From assembly GCA_964019135.1 (NCBI GenBank), contig OZ025265.1:25519143-25583142 (forward strand): a stretch of 64,000 nt of DNA, written 5' to 3'. The notes under the pieces are model-generated. The model saw only the letters and a program-made list of their open reading frames with translations. It searched no databases and was not told the DNA's origin. Each line of letters begins with the position of its first letter. Position 1 is the first letter of the stretch. Origin of the DNA: Arenicola marina. Its lineage: Eukaryota > Annelida > Polychaeta > Arenicolidae. Below are positions 11,979 to 24,090 of this stretch, piece after piece. Both the position numbers and the translations under genes were made by a program.

Positions 11979-13750
11979 ATGCTCTATGTTAATGCCTAGC
12001 ATCAACGGCCTGTACGTGCTGCCTACCTTCCGGTTTTTTGCCTTCACTCGCCTCACACACAAGATCGGCTAAAGCTGTCCTTGGAAGTACAAAGAACCCC
12101 TAAAGTTATGTGCATATCCGAATTATAACTATCCGAGTAGATTTATGTAATGTATGAGCGGTTAGGCAGTTGATAAACCAGAATGCGGTTGTCTCATGAG
12201 TGACTGTCAATGTCAGGCGATCTAACATGTTGCGCGGGGTTATCCATGTCGTACGACGTAATAATCATCATGACGCGCGTGTCTGCGTGCGGTATCTATG
12301 GTTACGTAACAACGCTCCTTATATGGACTGAGCAGGTGTGGACAGTGGTGCTCCGTTTGTCGTAGAACTGTAAACATCGATGATTTGGCTCAAAATACAA
12401 CGCTTCCAACAGTCTCATCGAACGGACCACAGGCATTATGGAGCGGTTCGGCACCCAAATCCCTTTCTGCTCGCCCGCTTCACAACGACAGTTACCATTT
12501 ATTCAACAGCAGTTCCGCGGCAAAGGGCGTACACTTGGCTTACTTCATACGTACATTTGAGGTTGTGTGTACACGCTAAGTGCTGTAAAAGCGCTTGAGT
12601 AATGCCTAAGGTGTAGGTGGTGTCATTTGTAGCATATGCGGGGAAGTTCGGCAGGTAGTGCGGGGAAGTTCGGCAGGTAGTGCGGGGAAGTTCGGCAGGT
12701 AGGGTAATGACATTCTCTCAGTTAATCTAGCCGCAGCTCGCATGCCTATCTTTATCATCAGGCGAATGCACGAACTATTTATAGTTAATTTATACAAGCA
12801 GAGGTCGTAGCGTTTAACATGGACGTTGTAAATGTCTTTGTGGTCGATGGGATTTTGAGGGGCGCCATCTATCGATGGAGTGGCAAACTTCGCAGCGCCC
12901 TCTGACGGTCTGTCTCTAGTGGCGCCCTCTATTGGCAAATAATAACGCTAATTCAGGACGTAAGCTGGTACCACCGCTAACTTGAGCGAGCGAGGTGGCC
13001 CGGCACCAAGCTATGCAACAACGACGTACACAGTACAAGCAGATATGGGGAAGTTCGGCAGGCATGGATGAGAAGTTCGGCAGGTAGTTTTTCGTTATTT
13101 TCATTGATTATGCGAATTAAGTTTGACCTACAAATGGAGAAACCTTATCTAGGAATCTTAATATACAAATAGGATACAATCCGGATCTCGTATAAGGTAG
13201 CTGAGAGTGAGAAATTGTCGAATTGGTGACAGTAGCAGAGTTTAGCTTTCAATTTTTCAAATATCAGCTAGGACGGGAATTGGCGGGAAAAGTGACACAC
13301 CTACTTTAGCTTATGAATATTCATGATTTAGCAGTTATCAATTTTTATTTACCTATGCTTTAGACATCAAATAATCATTTTAGAAATTAAATTATCAGGA
13401 AAAATTATTATCTAGTTATTCAATTTAAAAAAATGGGCTAAAATAAAACCTGCCGAACTTCCCCGACTTTCCTAAATGTCTTATCTTTAACTATATTATG
13501 ATTTTATAGTTAACAATGCCTGGACCAAAGCAAACAAAAAATAGTTTCACACCCACTCGATTCTCTACGCCCAAACCGCGCAGCTGGCCGGTTCCCAACG
13601 CTAAAACGTTGACTAGAATGAGTGAGCGTCACGCAGTTGCAGCAAGGCACCAGCGTGATGCGCACTCGTTCTAAGTGCACGTGTTTTTTTGTGGGTCCCC
13701 AAAAGACCTAAACCGGAAATAGAACCCGCGAGAACTGTACAGCCCGTTGG
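11979..13750. mobile_element. Larger relative of the 797-bp MITE, left end missing
   Basis: The outer parts (11979-12440 and 13471-13746) align with about 16430-16895 and 16896-17172. About 1.03 kb in the middle (12440-13470) is absent from the shorter copy. The right end is ACTGTACAGCCC, as in the 797-bp element. The middle contains three 22-bp units around GGGGAAGTTCGGCAGGTAG (12638-12703), two more near 13046-13090 and one inverted copy near 13449-13470. No transposase was recognised. A (GT)n microsatellite follows at about 13755-13785. Confidence 0.7.
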
Positions 13751-13960
13751 TATGTCTGTCTGTGTGTGTGTGTGTGTGCGCGCTCTGTAGGTCGCAAAAC
13801 GCGACATTTCGTTCTGTAACTTTACCCATCGATAGGTATCTGACATGGCTCGGTCAAGTTCGTTAGCGGGGTATGTAGGTCAAAGGTCAAGATCACAGGA
13901 ATCTTCTACAACAAATTCCCAATCTTTAACATGGAACCCTACGAGAGCTATTAATTATTA

Positions 13961-14115
13961 AGGTAAGCCACCCATAATGAGCCTCGGCGATTTTGAGCAG
14001 ACCTCGGTAAACATCGGCAAACATCGGCGGGCTGTAGCCCTGAGATTTTAAGCAGTCTTAATGAAACAAAGCACGAATAAAACACAGCAAAAGAAGTGGT
14101 GACATAGATAAAATA
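13961..14115 (-). repeat. Interspersed repeat, inverted relative of 23930-24090
   Basis: The reverse complement of this segment matches 23930-24090 and the last 140 bases of the window (shared CACTTCTTTTGCT, TTTGTTTCATTAA and CTCAGGGC). It lies just outside the left edge of the duplicated GH16 unit. Confidence 0.7.
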
Positions 14116-14129
14116 AATAGAACTGCGAA

Positions 14130-14186
14130 AAATAGGTCCCCAAAAGACCTAAACCGGAAATAGAACCCACGAGAACTGTACAGCCT
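14130..14186 (+). mobile_element. Terminal fragment of the ACTGTACAGCCC MITE family
   Basis: Matches 13695-13746 and 17120-17172 almost base for base (GGTCCCCAAAAGACCTAAAC through ACTGTACAGCC). It ends exactly where homology between the duplicated GH16 units begins (14190 / 56762). Confidence 0.75.
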
Positions 14187-14362
14187 TATTATTCGCACAT
14201 CAGCGTGTTCCCGTCAATTCGAGAATAGGGTGACTCTAAAATCGACTTCATTGTGACTAAAAGGATCCTCCATTATCAATATAACGTAAGGGAACTGCAA
14301 AAGTATACTTTTATGTTGTAAACTGACTGACGATATTCAAGGTATCTCCTGCCACATTACTA

Positions 14363-14909
14363 TACTCAAATTCATTGATGCCGTTCACACTCCTTTTGGC
14401 CGATATCTTCGTTATTATTGGAGCAATCACCGAAATATTTTCCGACTGGCTGCACTGAACTAAGACCCAACAGATTTAGACCTACTTTCCTCTCTTTGCT
14501 GATTATTTCTTTCTGTGTTATCCAAAGAAATATTCCATATGATGAAGCTCCATTGACCACAAACGTCTGCCTCTTAATAAGCTAAAAGGAGGAGCACGTG
14601 CTTGTTATGACGTGTACTGTATCCATTGTCTCAATTGCATCCAATGGCAACCATTGTCAGGCAACGCTTCGCGCACGCTCCTTGTTTTAGTTTGTTAAAT
14701 GGCTGACGTTTGTGGTCAATGGAGCTTTATCATATGGAATATTTCTTTGGATAACACAGAAAGAAATAATTCGCAAAGAGAGGAAAGTACGTGTAAATCT
14801 GTTGGGTCTTAGTTCAGTGCTACCAGTCAGAAAATATCTCGGTGATTACTCCACTATTCACGAAGATATCGGCCAAAAGGAGTGTGAACGGCATTAATGA
14901 ATTTGAGTA
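14363..14909. mobile_element. 547-bp palindromic MITE, TA target duplication
   Basis: The ends TACTCAAATTCATT and AATGAATTTGAGTA are inverse, and the arms extend about 200 bp each. TA flanks both sides (14361-14362, 14910-14911). Segment B has the unoccupied site near 56934 (CATTACTATGTGGG), so the insertion followed the duplication. Each arm contains an open frame of about 62 codons, on opposite strands with similar peptides; this follows from the palindrome. Confidence 0.9.
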
Positions 14910-15027
14910 TATGTGGGTCGGCATTGTCTTGTCTTTGTAACAGGAATTTCTTGACTCAATTCTGTGAGAGGTCAATATGAGACATATGGCGATGATATAG
15001 CTATTCGCATAATAATTAATCAAGGCA

Positions 15028-15310
15028 TGGGCGAATCCAGGGGGGGGGGGGGGGTTAGGGGGTCCGCCCTTCCTTTTTTGGATGAAGCATGCCGTTTTTC
15101 AATGCAAAACTCAGGCCTTGTGAGGCGTACCCCTCCCCGCACCACCCCCCTTTTAAAGAAGAACGCTATCTTAACCCCATCCCGGTCGTCAAGACATACG
15201 TGGACCCCCCGGTCGCTATTTTGTTCAGGCCCCCCCCCTACACTCCGGTCGCAAGTTTCAATGGACAACCCCCCGCCCTTTCGAATTCCTGGATCCGCCC
15301 CTGTCAATGG
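15028..15310. mobile_element. MITE with GGCGAATCCAGG / CCTGGATCCGCCCCTG ends
   Basis: Imperfect inverted ends (GGCGAATCCAGG at left, CTGGATCCGCCCCTG at right) enclose G-run and C-run rich sequence. The same insertion is present in segment B at 57054-57337, so it predates the duplication. Related elements lie at 38698-38846 and 55783-55928. Confidence 0.65.
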
Positions 15311-16288
15311 ATAACATAAAATTCCATTCGGCAGGTTTAAATATCCCGAGTAAAATAAATCTTTATGAGAGAGTCTAACTCTCATAAATTCAGTGCAAGC
15401 CTTGTGAAGTCTGTGCGGTGAGTAACAAAACTGACGTGTGTGAACATTTTGAACAAATTTGGAATCACGTGCTTTTGAAGGTCTAAACGGGAATTATTTC
15501 TTGACGATAAGAAAAACAAATATCAACAAAATAAATAACGTGACGCTTGTGATAACCATACAGATAATAATTATATTTATTGGATTCATATAATGGCCCC
15601 AGACACGCTCTTGAGCGACAGCTATCAGACAATGTCTGTCACACCTAGAGAAGCATATCATGTTGGCAACTAGCCCCGTCGTAACATCTCATTGATATAT
15701 CCAAAGCATTCGAAATTGTTCCTGCAGAAAAAATGAAACATCTTGGTGATGCACAAACCACCCTAGTGGGTGAGTTGGTTCCTTCGAGAGCTTCGGGGTA
15801 ATATACTTAGTGAACGTACTTATACTGTTATATAAATATAACTGGCTTCATATCATACGAGTTGTGGCTATATAATCATAAGTAAAATAACGAAACCATC
15901 TTTGATCGATGGGCGTTACACTCATCCACCAAAATATCAATCAGAAGCATAATCATAATAATTTTTTATTTTTTTTTAAATTATTCCTTCAGCAACGAGA
16001 GCTACATACATATATAAATATAGGCAATACAATTATAGGTCGAGGCCGATAACATAAACAATTATTGATTACTCAAATATGGCAATGTTGAAATAAGGTC
16101 TGCGAATATCGTATTAATATGTGCCGGAATATTACATAAAATTATATAATTACATTGCAAGATTATATTTTCTCATACAATGCAATATATCTGGATGATT
16201 TTCCTGTAAGGATGTCAGCATGATGCTCCATTTGCACCTGTCATAATAATAATAATAATAATAACTAACCATCACAGCTAAGTATCTG

Positions 16289-16294
16289 TTTATT
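16289..16294 (-). promoter_or_regulatory. Ancestral AATAAA poly(A) signal of GH16 copy 2
   Basis: Corresponds to the AATAAA found 78 nt after the stop in copy 3. Here the MITE insertion moves it to about 880 nt after the stop. Whether it is still used cannot be told. Confidence 0.45.
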
Positions 16295-16376
16295 TTATTA
16301 AAACAAATTTAACATTTCGTGAGACACCGGGTGGGATAGCGACCCAACATTTTCCTTGACACACCAGCCATTCTAT

Positions 16377-17173
16377 AGGGCTGTACAGTCACTTCGTGAT
16401 CTTAACGAGACCCCACGAGACAGGGATACCTATGCTCTGCGTTAATGCCTAGCATCAACGGCCTGCACGCGTTGCCTACCTTCCGGTTGTGTGCCTTCAC
16501 TCGCCTCACACACAAGATCGGCTAAAGCTGTCTTTGGAAGCACAAGTAACCACTGAAGTTCTGTGCATATCCGAATTATAACCATCCGAGTAAATTTATG
16601 TAATGTATGAGCGGTTAGCCAGTTGATAAACCAGAATGCGGTTGTCTCATGAGTGACTGTCAGCGTCAGGCGATATGTTGTGCTGCGCGGGGTTTTCCAT
16701 GTCGTATGACGTAATAATCATCATGACGCGCGTGTCTGCGCGCGGTATCTATGGTTACGTAACAACGCTCCTTATATGGACTGAGCGGGTGAGGACAATG
16801 GTGCTCTTTTTGTCGTAGAACTGTAAACATCGATGATTTGACTCAAAATACAACGCTTCCAACGGTCTTATCGAACGGACCACATGCATTATGGAGAGAT
16901 AAATGTCTTGTCTTTAACTATATTATGGTTTTATAGTTAACAATGCCTGGACCAAAGCAAACAAAAAATAGTTTCACACCCACTCGATTCTTTAGGCACA
17001 AACCGCGCAGCTGGCCGGTTCCCAATACTAAAACGTTGACTACAATGAGTGCGCGTCACGCAGTTGCAGCAAGGCACCAGCGTGATGCGCACTCGTTCTA
17101 AGAGCACGTGTTTTTTTGTTGGTCCCCAAAAGACCTAAACCGGAAACAGAACCCGCGAGAACTGTACAGCCCT
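16377..17173. mobile_element. 797-bp MITE inserted at the stop codon of GH16 copy 2
   Basis: The ends AGGGCTGTACAGT and ACTGTACAGCCCT are inverse, with a 2-3-bp target duplication (AT or ATA). The intact site in copy 3 (58123-58137) defines the insertion precisely. It contains the 58-bp hairpin (17046-17103). It looks like an internal-deletion derivative of the larger element at 11979-13750. Confidence 0.85.
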
Positions 17174-20100
17174 ATGGGATGAGTTGGTACACCTGCACCG
17201 AGTTGACCTTCATGGTACCGGTGTCTCCGCGAGTCCAGGTCCAGTACCAGTCATCTTGGGCGCTGTAGAAAGCGTTCATGCCATTTTTCTGACTCATCCC
17301 GTTGTGCCAAGGTTTCGGGTATTGGTCTCCTCTGTTAGAGGCCTCTGAGTCGTCCGGGATGAAGCCATTGATGCCTCCAACAGCCACGTTGAGAATGAAG
17401 TGGAACTGTAGGAGTGAATTCAGGGATGAGTTTGGGGGCAGATGCACTGAATATAAGTCCTAAAACAAGTCTTTATCCTTTGTCAGAAATGATTGCACGA
17501 ACGTTATTTTTATCAAATGATGTGGATCTCAAGCATGTGTATATTCAAATTGTAAGACATTGTGTAAAATATAAAATAACATTCGTCGTAAAATCATTAC
17601 CACTTCTATTCGAAAAAACGCGACCATTAGTAGGAAAGTTAATAAAATCAGTAACAGAGTTGATACATGATAAACAGATTATATATTTGCCTAATCAAAT
17701 CGATAAAATGTGTTAAATAGGTCGAGAACTGTGCTTAATAAAATTCGTTTTCGGCAACCCAAGACATAGTTATATCTAAGAGCGGACTAAAAATTACTAC
17801 CAAAGTTGACTTGATTGACTGTGCAAAAGATATTCACATATTTTTGTTTCATATAAATGATATAATTTTTCGACTCGTTGTCCCTCATGAAAAGGAAAAG
17901 CGTCACTAACTTATACTAAGCTAATACAGCCTCTTTGGATAAGAGGTCATCGAAAAAACCGGTTTCCGTTTTCGCAGGGTAAATATGGTCTATGAGGTAT
18001 ATTTCTTCTCTTAGATCATGATTAATGGGTAGAAGCTTACGTTCTGGTCGAATGATGCCATCAGGGAGCCGTTTGCCCACGGGTTCGTGGAAGGAGGATT
18101 CCATGGTGCACCGAAGTCATAGAAACCCGTCCAGCTGGGGTTCTGGTCGATCTGGGGGTTAGGCACGCTCAAGATCAGGAGATCATCAACGTAGAACCTG
18201 GAAGTAGATGAATGAGTAATGATCATGATCTTGCGACTGATACTCATCTGCAAAATGACGTGTTGAGTACGTCATGACAACATCGCATGGGATTTATAAC
18301 ATGGGTTGCCCATGTGATTTATCTTTTTAGATTTTGCCCATAATCGTCGATATAAAAGCAATGTTTATGAGCTACTTATTTCGTGTTATGTCATCGTAAG
18401 ATTATGTCCAAGGATACCAATTCTGGAGGTATATACAAGATCATTGTACGTCAAATCAAACCTGCATCACAAAAGAAGTATGTAACCAGGCACAAAGCAA
18501 TAATATTATGTTGCGATTCGCCATTAACGTATCTAACTTACCAAATAGTTTGCTAATGATCAAATTCTAGCCAGTTCAGCCCATCACACCGTGTATTAAG
18601 CTATTTATGTATCAGGGAATACTCAGGAAGAAAAGGACTAATACAGTGAAAGAATGGAAGCAACTAATTTATAGCCCTATTCTTCCAGTGGCCATACCTG
18701 AGACCATTGGGACTCCAATCCATGACGTAGACGTGGAAGTTATTGCTATAATCCATCGAAGTGTTGAAGCTGGAAGAAATAGCATGGCGTTTCAATCCAA
18801 TAATAGTATGAACGCTGCAGAACATCGAATATACTATTGCATTTCGGCTAATTATTGTGAGAACAACATTGCGGCAACTTAAGTGGAATAACCATAAGTG
18901 AGTAGCTGCATATAGTTATATATCAATTATTGTCACAACATGCTGTAAGCATTGAAATCTGTGCTAAACACTGATACAGCGATAACAAGCGAGGACCCAC
19001 TGGAGGTTGGTGGTCAGGTGATATCTGTTCTGTTGCCAGTCTACACCCCAGTGGAGGGTGGATCCCATCTTCTGAATACCGGCATACTCCCCACTGTCTC
19101 TCCACACCAGATCCTCGTTGCCTTAAAAACAAGTCGATAAATTGATATGACTTGATAATAATATTATTTTTAATATTACAATAGTATTATAATTTGTCCA
19201 TTAGAAAGCACTGATTGTACAATACTAATATTTAATGCCGATCAATGAAAAACAACCATTTTCCATACCATGTAACTTAGGCATTACAGTAGAAACATAA
19301 AATCCATTCTATCCGGGACTCACCGATGATTTCAACCATGTCCATTTCGCCGGAAGTTGGCCATCCACCATAAACATAATCTTCTGGTAGGAGCCACATG
19401 GCTAGAGGGGGAACGGGGGGTAGAAGGCAATATTGGATTGAACAAGAGGTGAACAACAAGAGCCTTTTGTCAAACTAAATTGCATCTTTGTCCCTTTCCA
19501 CCTATTTCCACATTTTTACTATAATGCTATAACCAATGCTTGCACTATTCACATACATAGTCGGTAAAGAGGGGCGTACTAATAGGGGATTAAGTATGTT
19601 CCGGATGCATACGTCAGTCATAAACGGTCCTTTTCAATGTCATTTGAAACGTTCAATAAGACGCCAAAAAGAAGGCACAATACTATAAAAAACTATGCAA
19701 TATAGCATTGACTGGACATTGACATTGGAATACATAACATAACAGTCCGGCTTATATTAGATGAAATAGGGTAGTTGGCACTGACCGGGCCACATCCAGT
19801 CTCCGAGCAGCATCTTGGCCTCGATGACGGCGCGTCCGTAGGTGAAAGAGAATCGCTGGTAGGAGCGCAGCCTGGCGGACATAATGGGCGGGATGTCGTC
19901 ACCAACACGGTAGCAACCGTTCCAATCGCCCATGGTGCACTGGCCATAGAGGGCTGAAAGGAAATGGTCAATGACATTTAACGTTTGTCCAAAGTTTCAG
20001 ATTCAGGAATATAAGTTTACATTAAATAATGTCACTATGCATGCAGAAAAATTAACATCTTGCCTAAAATTACAAGCGAGAGACGGGCGATTTGAATGAG

Positions 20101-21595
20101 GCGTGTGGGAAAAGGTGGACATGTCATGAAACATCGAGTATGGTGCAAGATATCAATGGTGCTACCGAGGAACATATGGGGTTAGGATTTGCCGGTGAGT
20201 GCCGCTCGGTTTTACAGAGCTACCCTTAGGCGGCAACCCAAGGCGTTCAGAGGTAACATACTTGGTTGGCTCTGTGGCTGTCGACAGGCCCTGTCAGATT
20301 GTTGCCCGTCCTACACCCTCAGAACTACGGCTAGGTTATGGGATGCCTTTATTTGGAGGCCTTTGCACAGATACATTGGATTCGAAGATAAATATGAACG
20401 TAAAATGGAAGTAATGCTACTATATTTTTATGTATATACGGCATTAATGAAGGGCTAACGTTCATACCATTCAGATCCAAGACGCCATCGACGAGGAACT
20501 GGTCTCCGTATGGCTGTCCTGTCAACGGATTCGTGTTGTCCACCAAACGCGTCTGTGAAAAAACCACAGTTTACATCTTCACTCAAGATTCGATATATCT
20601 GAAAGAAGCATCTACACTCGCTCTGCGCTGTCGGTTATGGGTCCAGGGTGTTCGTTTTAAAGGGGCACATTTCGAGTTGGGCAAATTTTCGTACGCTCGT
20701 TGTGCCAATTGTCATTCAATCCGCTTATAATTGGCAAAATACATCCTAATCGTCAATTTCTAGAATCTCTGCTCAGAAACAGGCTTAATTATTTTTTTCA
20801 TTTTGGCGCCTAGTTTCGTAGCTAGGTTAACTCGCTGGTAGCTATGTTACCGCACGAGATAAATAACACTATCCAGCTGGCAATATCAAGTGTATAGGAC
20901 GCCGGTCTCCAGGCACCCTAACGAAGTACATTTGGCGAGACAGATGGCAACAGAGCGTGTTGCCGTCTTCGGAGCGTTGGTTTAGCCAAATGCCATGTGA
21001 AGAGAGGATTCACTTACTCACGTCCCAGCATGTGTAATGCTCTCTGTACTCACAGGTTTGATAAACAGAGCTCCGTTCTGGATGTAGCTGTTCGCGGGGT
21101 CAGGCGTATAAACCTCAAATTCACGGTTCTGGAAATATAAAGAACATCGAGCAGTCAAGCAAAGACTAAAATAAAAAAAACTCGAAGGCAAAAAATAAGT
21201 AGCGGATCGTAATGGCGTCTTGGAAGATTAGTGTGGGATACATTTCGAAATATATAATACATTTCTATTGATATTAGTTTTTCTTATATTTGCTATAGGC
21301 CTACCTATGATATGTCTGAAATATGCGTGAACAAAATTTACTGCCAAAATTTGTTAATAAAAATGCATAAAAAATGGTCAATTGTATGAAACCTGTTTTC
21401 GTCATGTGCGACTAGTTGTCTTTAGTGATTACTTACCCCACCACCCCAGGCGGTGACTTCATATTGCCATTTGGAAAGGTCAATATCTGGTCCGTTAAAG
21501 TCGTCAGACCAAACCAACTCGTAGTTCTCCCAGCCGTCCAGTTGGCATTGGGCTGTTGCTATTAGCAATGTCAGTAGCAACGCGTGTATCGCCAT
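17172..21595 (-). CDS. Secreted GH16 endo-1,3-beta-glucanase, copy 2
   Basis: Predicted extracellular enzyme cleaving beta-1,3-glucans such as laminarin. Its likely role is digestion or microbial-glucan breakdown (inference). Nine exons: 21595-21437, 21128-21054, 20552-20468, 19953-19786, 19401-19324, 19121-19001, 18769-18698, 18197-18041 and 17405-17172. All have GT-AG borders and matching phases, totalling 1149 nt (382 residues). Residues 1-17 are a signal peptide (MAIHALLLTLLIATAQC). Family motifs in order: WSDDFNG near 29-35; GRAVIEAKM in exon 4; SGEMDMVEIIG with nucleophile E181, D183 and acid/base E186; TLHWGVDW in exon 6; FHVYVMDWSP in exon 7; FHFILNVAVGG in exon 9. Both catalytic glutamates are kept, unlike the non-enzymatic glucan-recognition relatives. 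Exon 4 has Leu where the paralogues have Pro (AKMLLGDW). The start is the first ATG, immediately before the signal peptide. A MITE sits at the stop codon. Confidence 0.92.
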
Positions 21596-22164
21596 GGTGA
21601 CTGCACTCTTCTAGTGACATAAAAAAAGAAATGTAGTCATGTTGTGTATATCTAACAACCATAGGCAAGTATGTGATGAATTAAATTGTAAATTCTTTTG
21701 CAGCATTAAGAAAATTATTTATATGCACCAGATCTCTATAAATGTTTGCTAAATCAAAACAAAACATGTTTACTTAATGATATGTGCCATTCATTGTTCT
21801 CAATGTGATCTGAGATTTTGTATGATGATACCCATTCAGTCCTGCATTGATTCCTGGCGTTTTAGATTTGGGGGTCCAGTAAATAAAATATTCTGGAGCG
21901 CCTGTATTAGCCGTCCATCAAGTTCCGGTATTTCTCGATATTTATAACTATAATATCTAGGATTGTTTCGGAACTGAATTGATGTTTTGACCATTTGTGT
22001 TTTTCGACATACATTCAAATGCGATTTTGTTATGCGTCGTACTGAAATATAGAATATCTGTTTAAGGTAAACACCCCATAATAGCAAGATAAAAGAACTA
22101 TATTTGTGATTATTTTATGAAAGTATATCCAATTACACAACCTTTGGTCAAGTTTAGCCCCATT

Positions 22165-23082
22165 GCAATATTTAGTGCAATTATTTACGCTGACGATACA
22201 ACCCTTTCTAGCACAATTAGTACATTAGCGCCAAAAGGTAATGTGAGTAGTGAAGTATTAAACCATGAACTTTCGCTAGTAAGCAATTGGCTTAAACTTA
22301 ACCAACTATCTCTTAACGTTAAAAAAACCAAATTTATGTTATTTTATATGCCACAAAAGCGGGTAACGATACCAGAACTTTATATTGAAAATATCAAGCT
22401 AGAATGCGTTGACGACTTTGATTTTCTCGGATTGACCCTACATAAACATCTGAAATGGTCCAGTCACGGTGATAAAATTGCTTTCAAAATATCTAAGGTA
22501 GTTGGAGTTATGCAGCATCTAAAATATACCCGTCCTCAACATATTCTGCTAACCATTTATAACTCGCTCATTTTATCTCACTTGCATTACTGTATATTAG
22601 CCTGGGGCCACCAAAGTGATCGATTGATAAATATTCAGAAAAGAGCCATCCGTATCATAACAAAGAGTCATTATATTGCGCACACTGAACCCTTATTTAA
22701 GCGATTGAATCTCCTTAAAATAGACGACATTCATGAGTTACAGGCTTTGAAGTTTTATTACAGGCTGCTGCATGATGATCTCCCTGTATATTTTATTACC
22801 TCTTTCCATTTTCCCCGTATATTGGACCGACATGAGCATAACACCAGACGTAAGCAAAATATAATTATACCCAGAACCAAGCACAAATTTGCCGAAAACT
22901 GCATCCGCTATTACTTAACCCATTTAATAAACCAAACTCCAAAAGAGACTTTAACGAAGATATTTACGCATTCAATAGCGGGATACTCAACCTATATTAA
23001 AAAACGACTTCTTGACAGGTACTGTTTTGACTGTTTTAAAGTCCATTGTTATGTCTGCCAAAAAGAATTACGTTTTATCTAG
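22165..23082 (+). pseudogene. LINE reverse transcriptase, C-terminal part (5'-truncated)
   Basis: An open frame of about 305 codons that starts inside the palm domain. The catalytic YADD motif lies about 8 residues from the truncation point (IIYADDTTLSS). It is followed by the thumb-like stretch NWLKLNQLSLNVKKTKFM, the FLGLTL motif typical of Jockey/CR1/L2-type elements, and a C-terminal region with YNSLILSHLHYCILAWG. The fingers domain and the endonuclease are missing, so it cannot mobilise itself. The open frame extends upstream to 22117 only because the flanking DNA happens to be open; those first residues are not LINE sequence. The frame is otherwise undamaged, which suggests a young insertion. 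Confidence 0.88.
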
Positions 23083-23381
23083 TCCCCCAAAAAATTATTC
23101 TTATTTCATATTTGTACTATCGAACTATAACGGTGTATTTAGGTAATTGTTAACTTGTTAACTTGTTAATTTGTCTTTATAGAGTCTTGTCCTCCGCTGG
23201 GTTTTTTTTGTGTGTGTTTTTTTTTTTTTTTTTATGTGTGTTTTTTTTTGCGTTGAGGTGGCCACCATGCCAGCGACTCTGTCATAATGGCGGTCTCCTT
23301 GACCAGGGATTTTTTTTTTTTTTCCTGTTGTATGCTATGTTGTATTGTATTGATTCCTGGTCGAAATAAATGATGATGATG
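22165..23381 (+). mobile_element. 5'-truncated LINE insertion in the copy 2 upstream flank
   Basis: The empty site in segment B (about 63270-63290, GTTTAGCCCCATTTAACAAA) defines the borders. The element has the C-terminal part of a reverse-transcriptase ORF, a T-rich 3' UTR and a short (ATG)n tail, as in several non-LTR lineages. Almost no target-site duplication is visible (at most 2 bp). Confidence 0.85.
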
Positions 23382-23859
23382 TTAACAAAATGACCAAAAC
23401 GAATTATATTAAGTCGTTATCACCAGTAATAGCTCTTTGGAAAGCTTAAACTCAGTGTAAAGCAGGAATGATATAACAAATGTATATAGTAGTCATAACA
23501 AATAACAGCATGTGAATAACAAAGTGAAATTATGCAAAATCAGACCAGTTTTTGCCCAAATTCGAAATCACTACCTTCACAAAATTGGCTGTAGTTTCAT
23601 CAAAAATGAAAATCTTGACACTAAACCACTTTTAAAAACTTCTACAAACATTTAAAAACAGAAAAATTTAGGTCCTCATAGGTCCTGAAGCTCGAAAATG
23701 TTAGTTCACAAATTTAAGTAATTTACGCCTCATATTCACGTTTTAATAACTTTGCTTATATATAATGGTATCGTATATAATTAGGATCTAAACTAGTGTT
23801 TTCTGATCTACTAACACGTTTTCTCGATTTTACAGGTGTTTTTTTTTTAATGTTCCGAC

Positions 23860-24090
23860 ATTATCACGAAGCGACACCCGCCGATATTTCCCGAAGTTTG
23901 CCGAGGTCTTCTCTTAATCGCCGAAGCTCATTATATATATATGTTACCACTTCTTTTGCTTTGATTTATTCGTACTTTGTTTCATTAATACTGCTAAAAG
24001 CTCAGGGCCACAGCCGGCCGACGTTTGCCGAGATTTACCGAAGTCTTCTCGACATCGCGAAGGCCTATTATGGGGTGCTTACCTTAATAG
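23860..24090 (+). repeat. Interspersed repeat with two related halves
   Basis: Two similar halves (from about 23875 and 24017), each with GCCGA-GTTTGCCGAG and TCTTCTC-AATCGC motifs. The same repeat is at 63826-64000 and inverted at 13961-14115. Confidence 0.7.

Larger units (their letters stand above)
14190..24029. other. Duplicated segment A, carrying GH16 copy 2
   Basis: Collinear and highly similar to 56762-64000 through the 3' flank, all introns and exons, and the 5' flank. It is 2601 bp longer. Insertions at 14363-14909, 16377-17173 and 22165-23381 explain about 2565 bp of that. The homology still runs at the window edge, so the true duplicon is larger. Confidence 0.9.

Noticed and set aside
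14372..14897. Pair of 62-codon ORFs with similar peptides as duplicated small genes
   Set aside because: They are the two arms of a palindromic MITE with TA duplication and an empty site in the paralogous segment.
22117..22164. N-terminal extension of the LINE RT frame
   Set aside because: This part matches the non-LINE flank in segment B, so it is open by chance.
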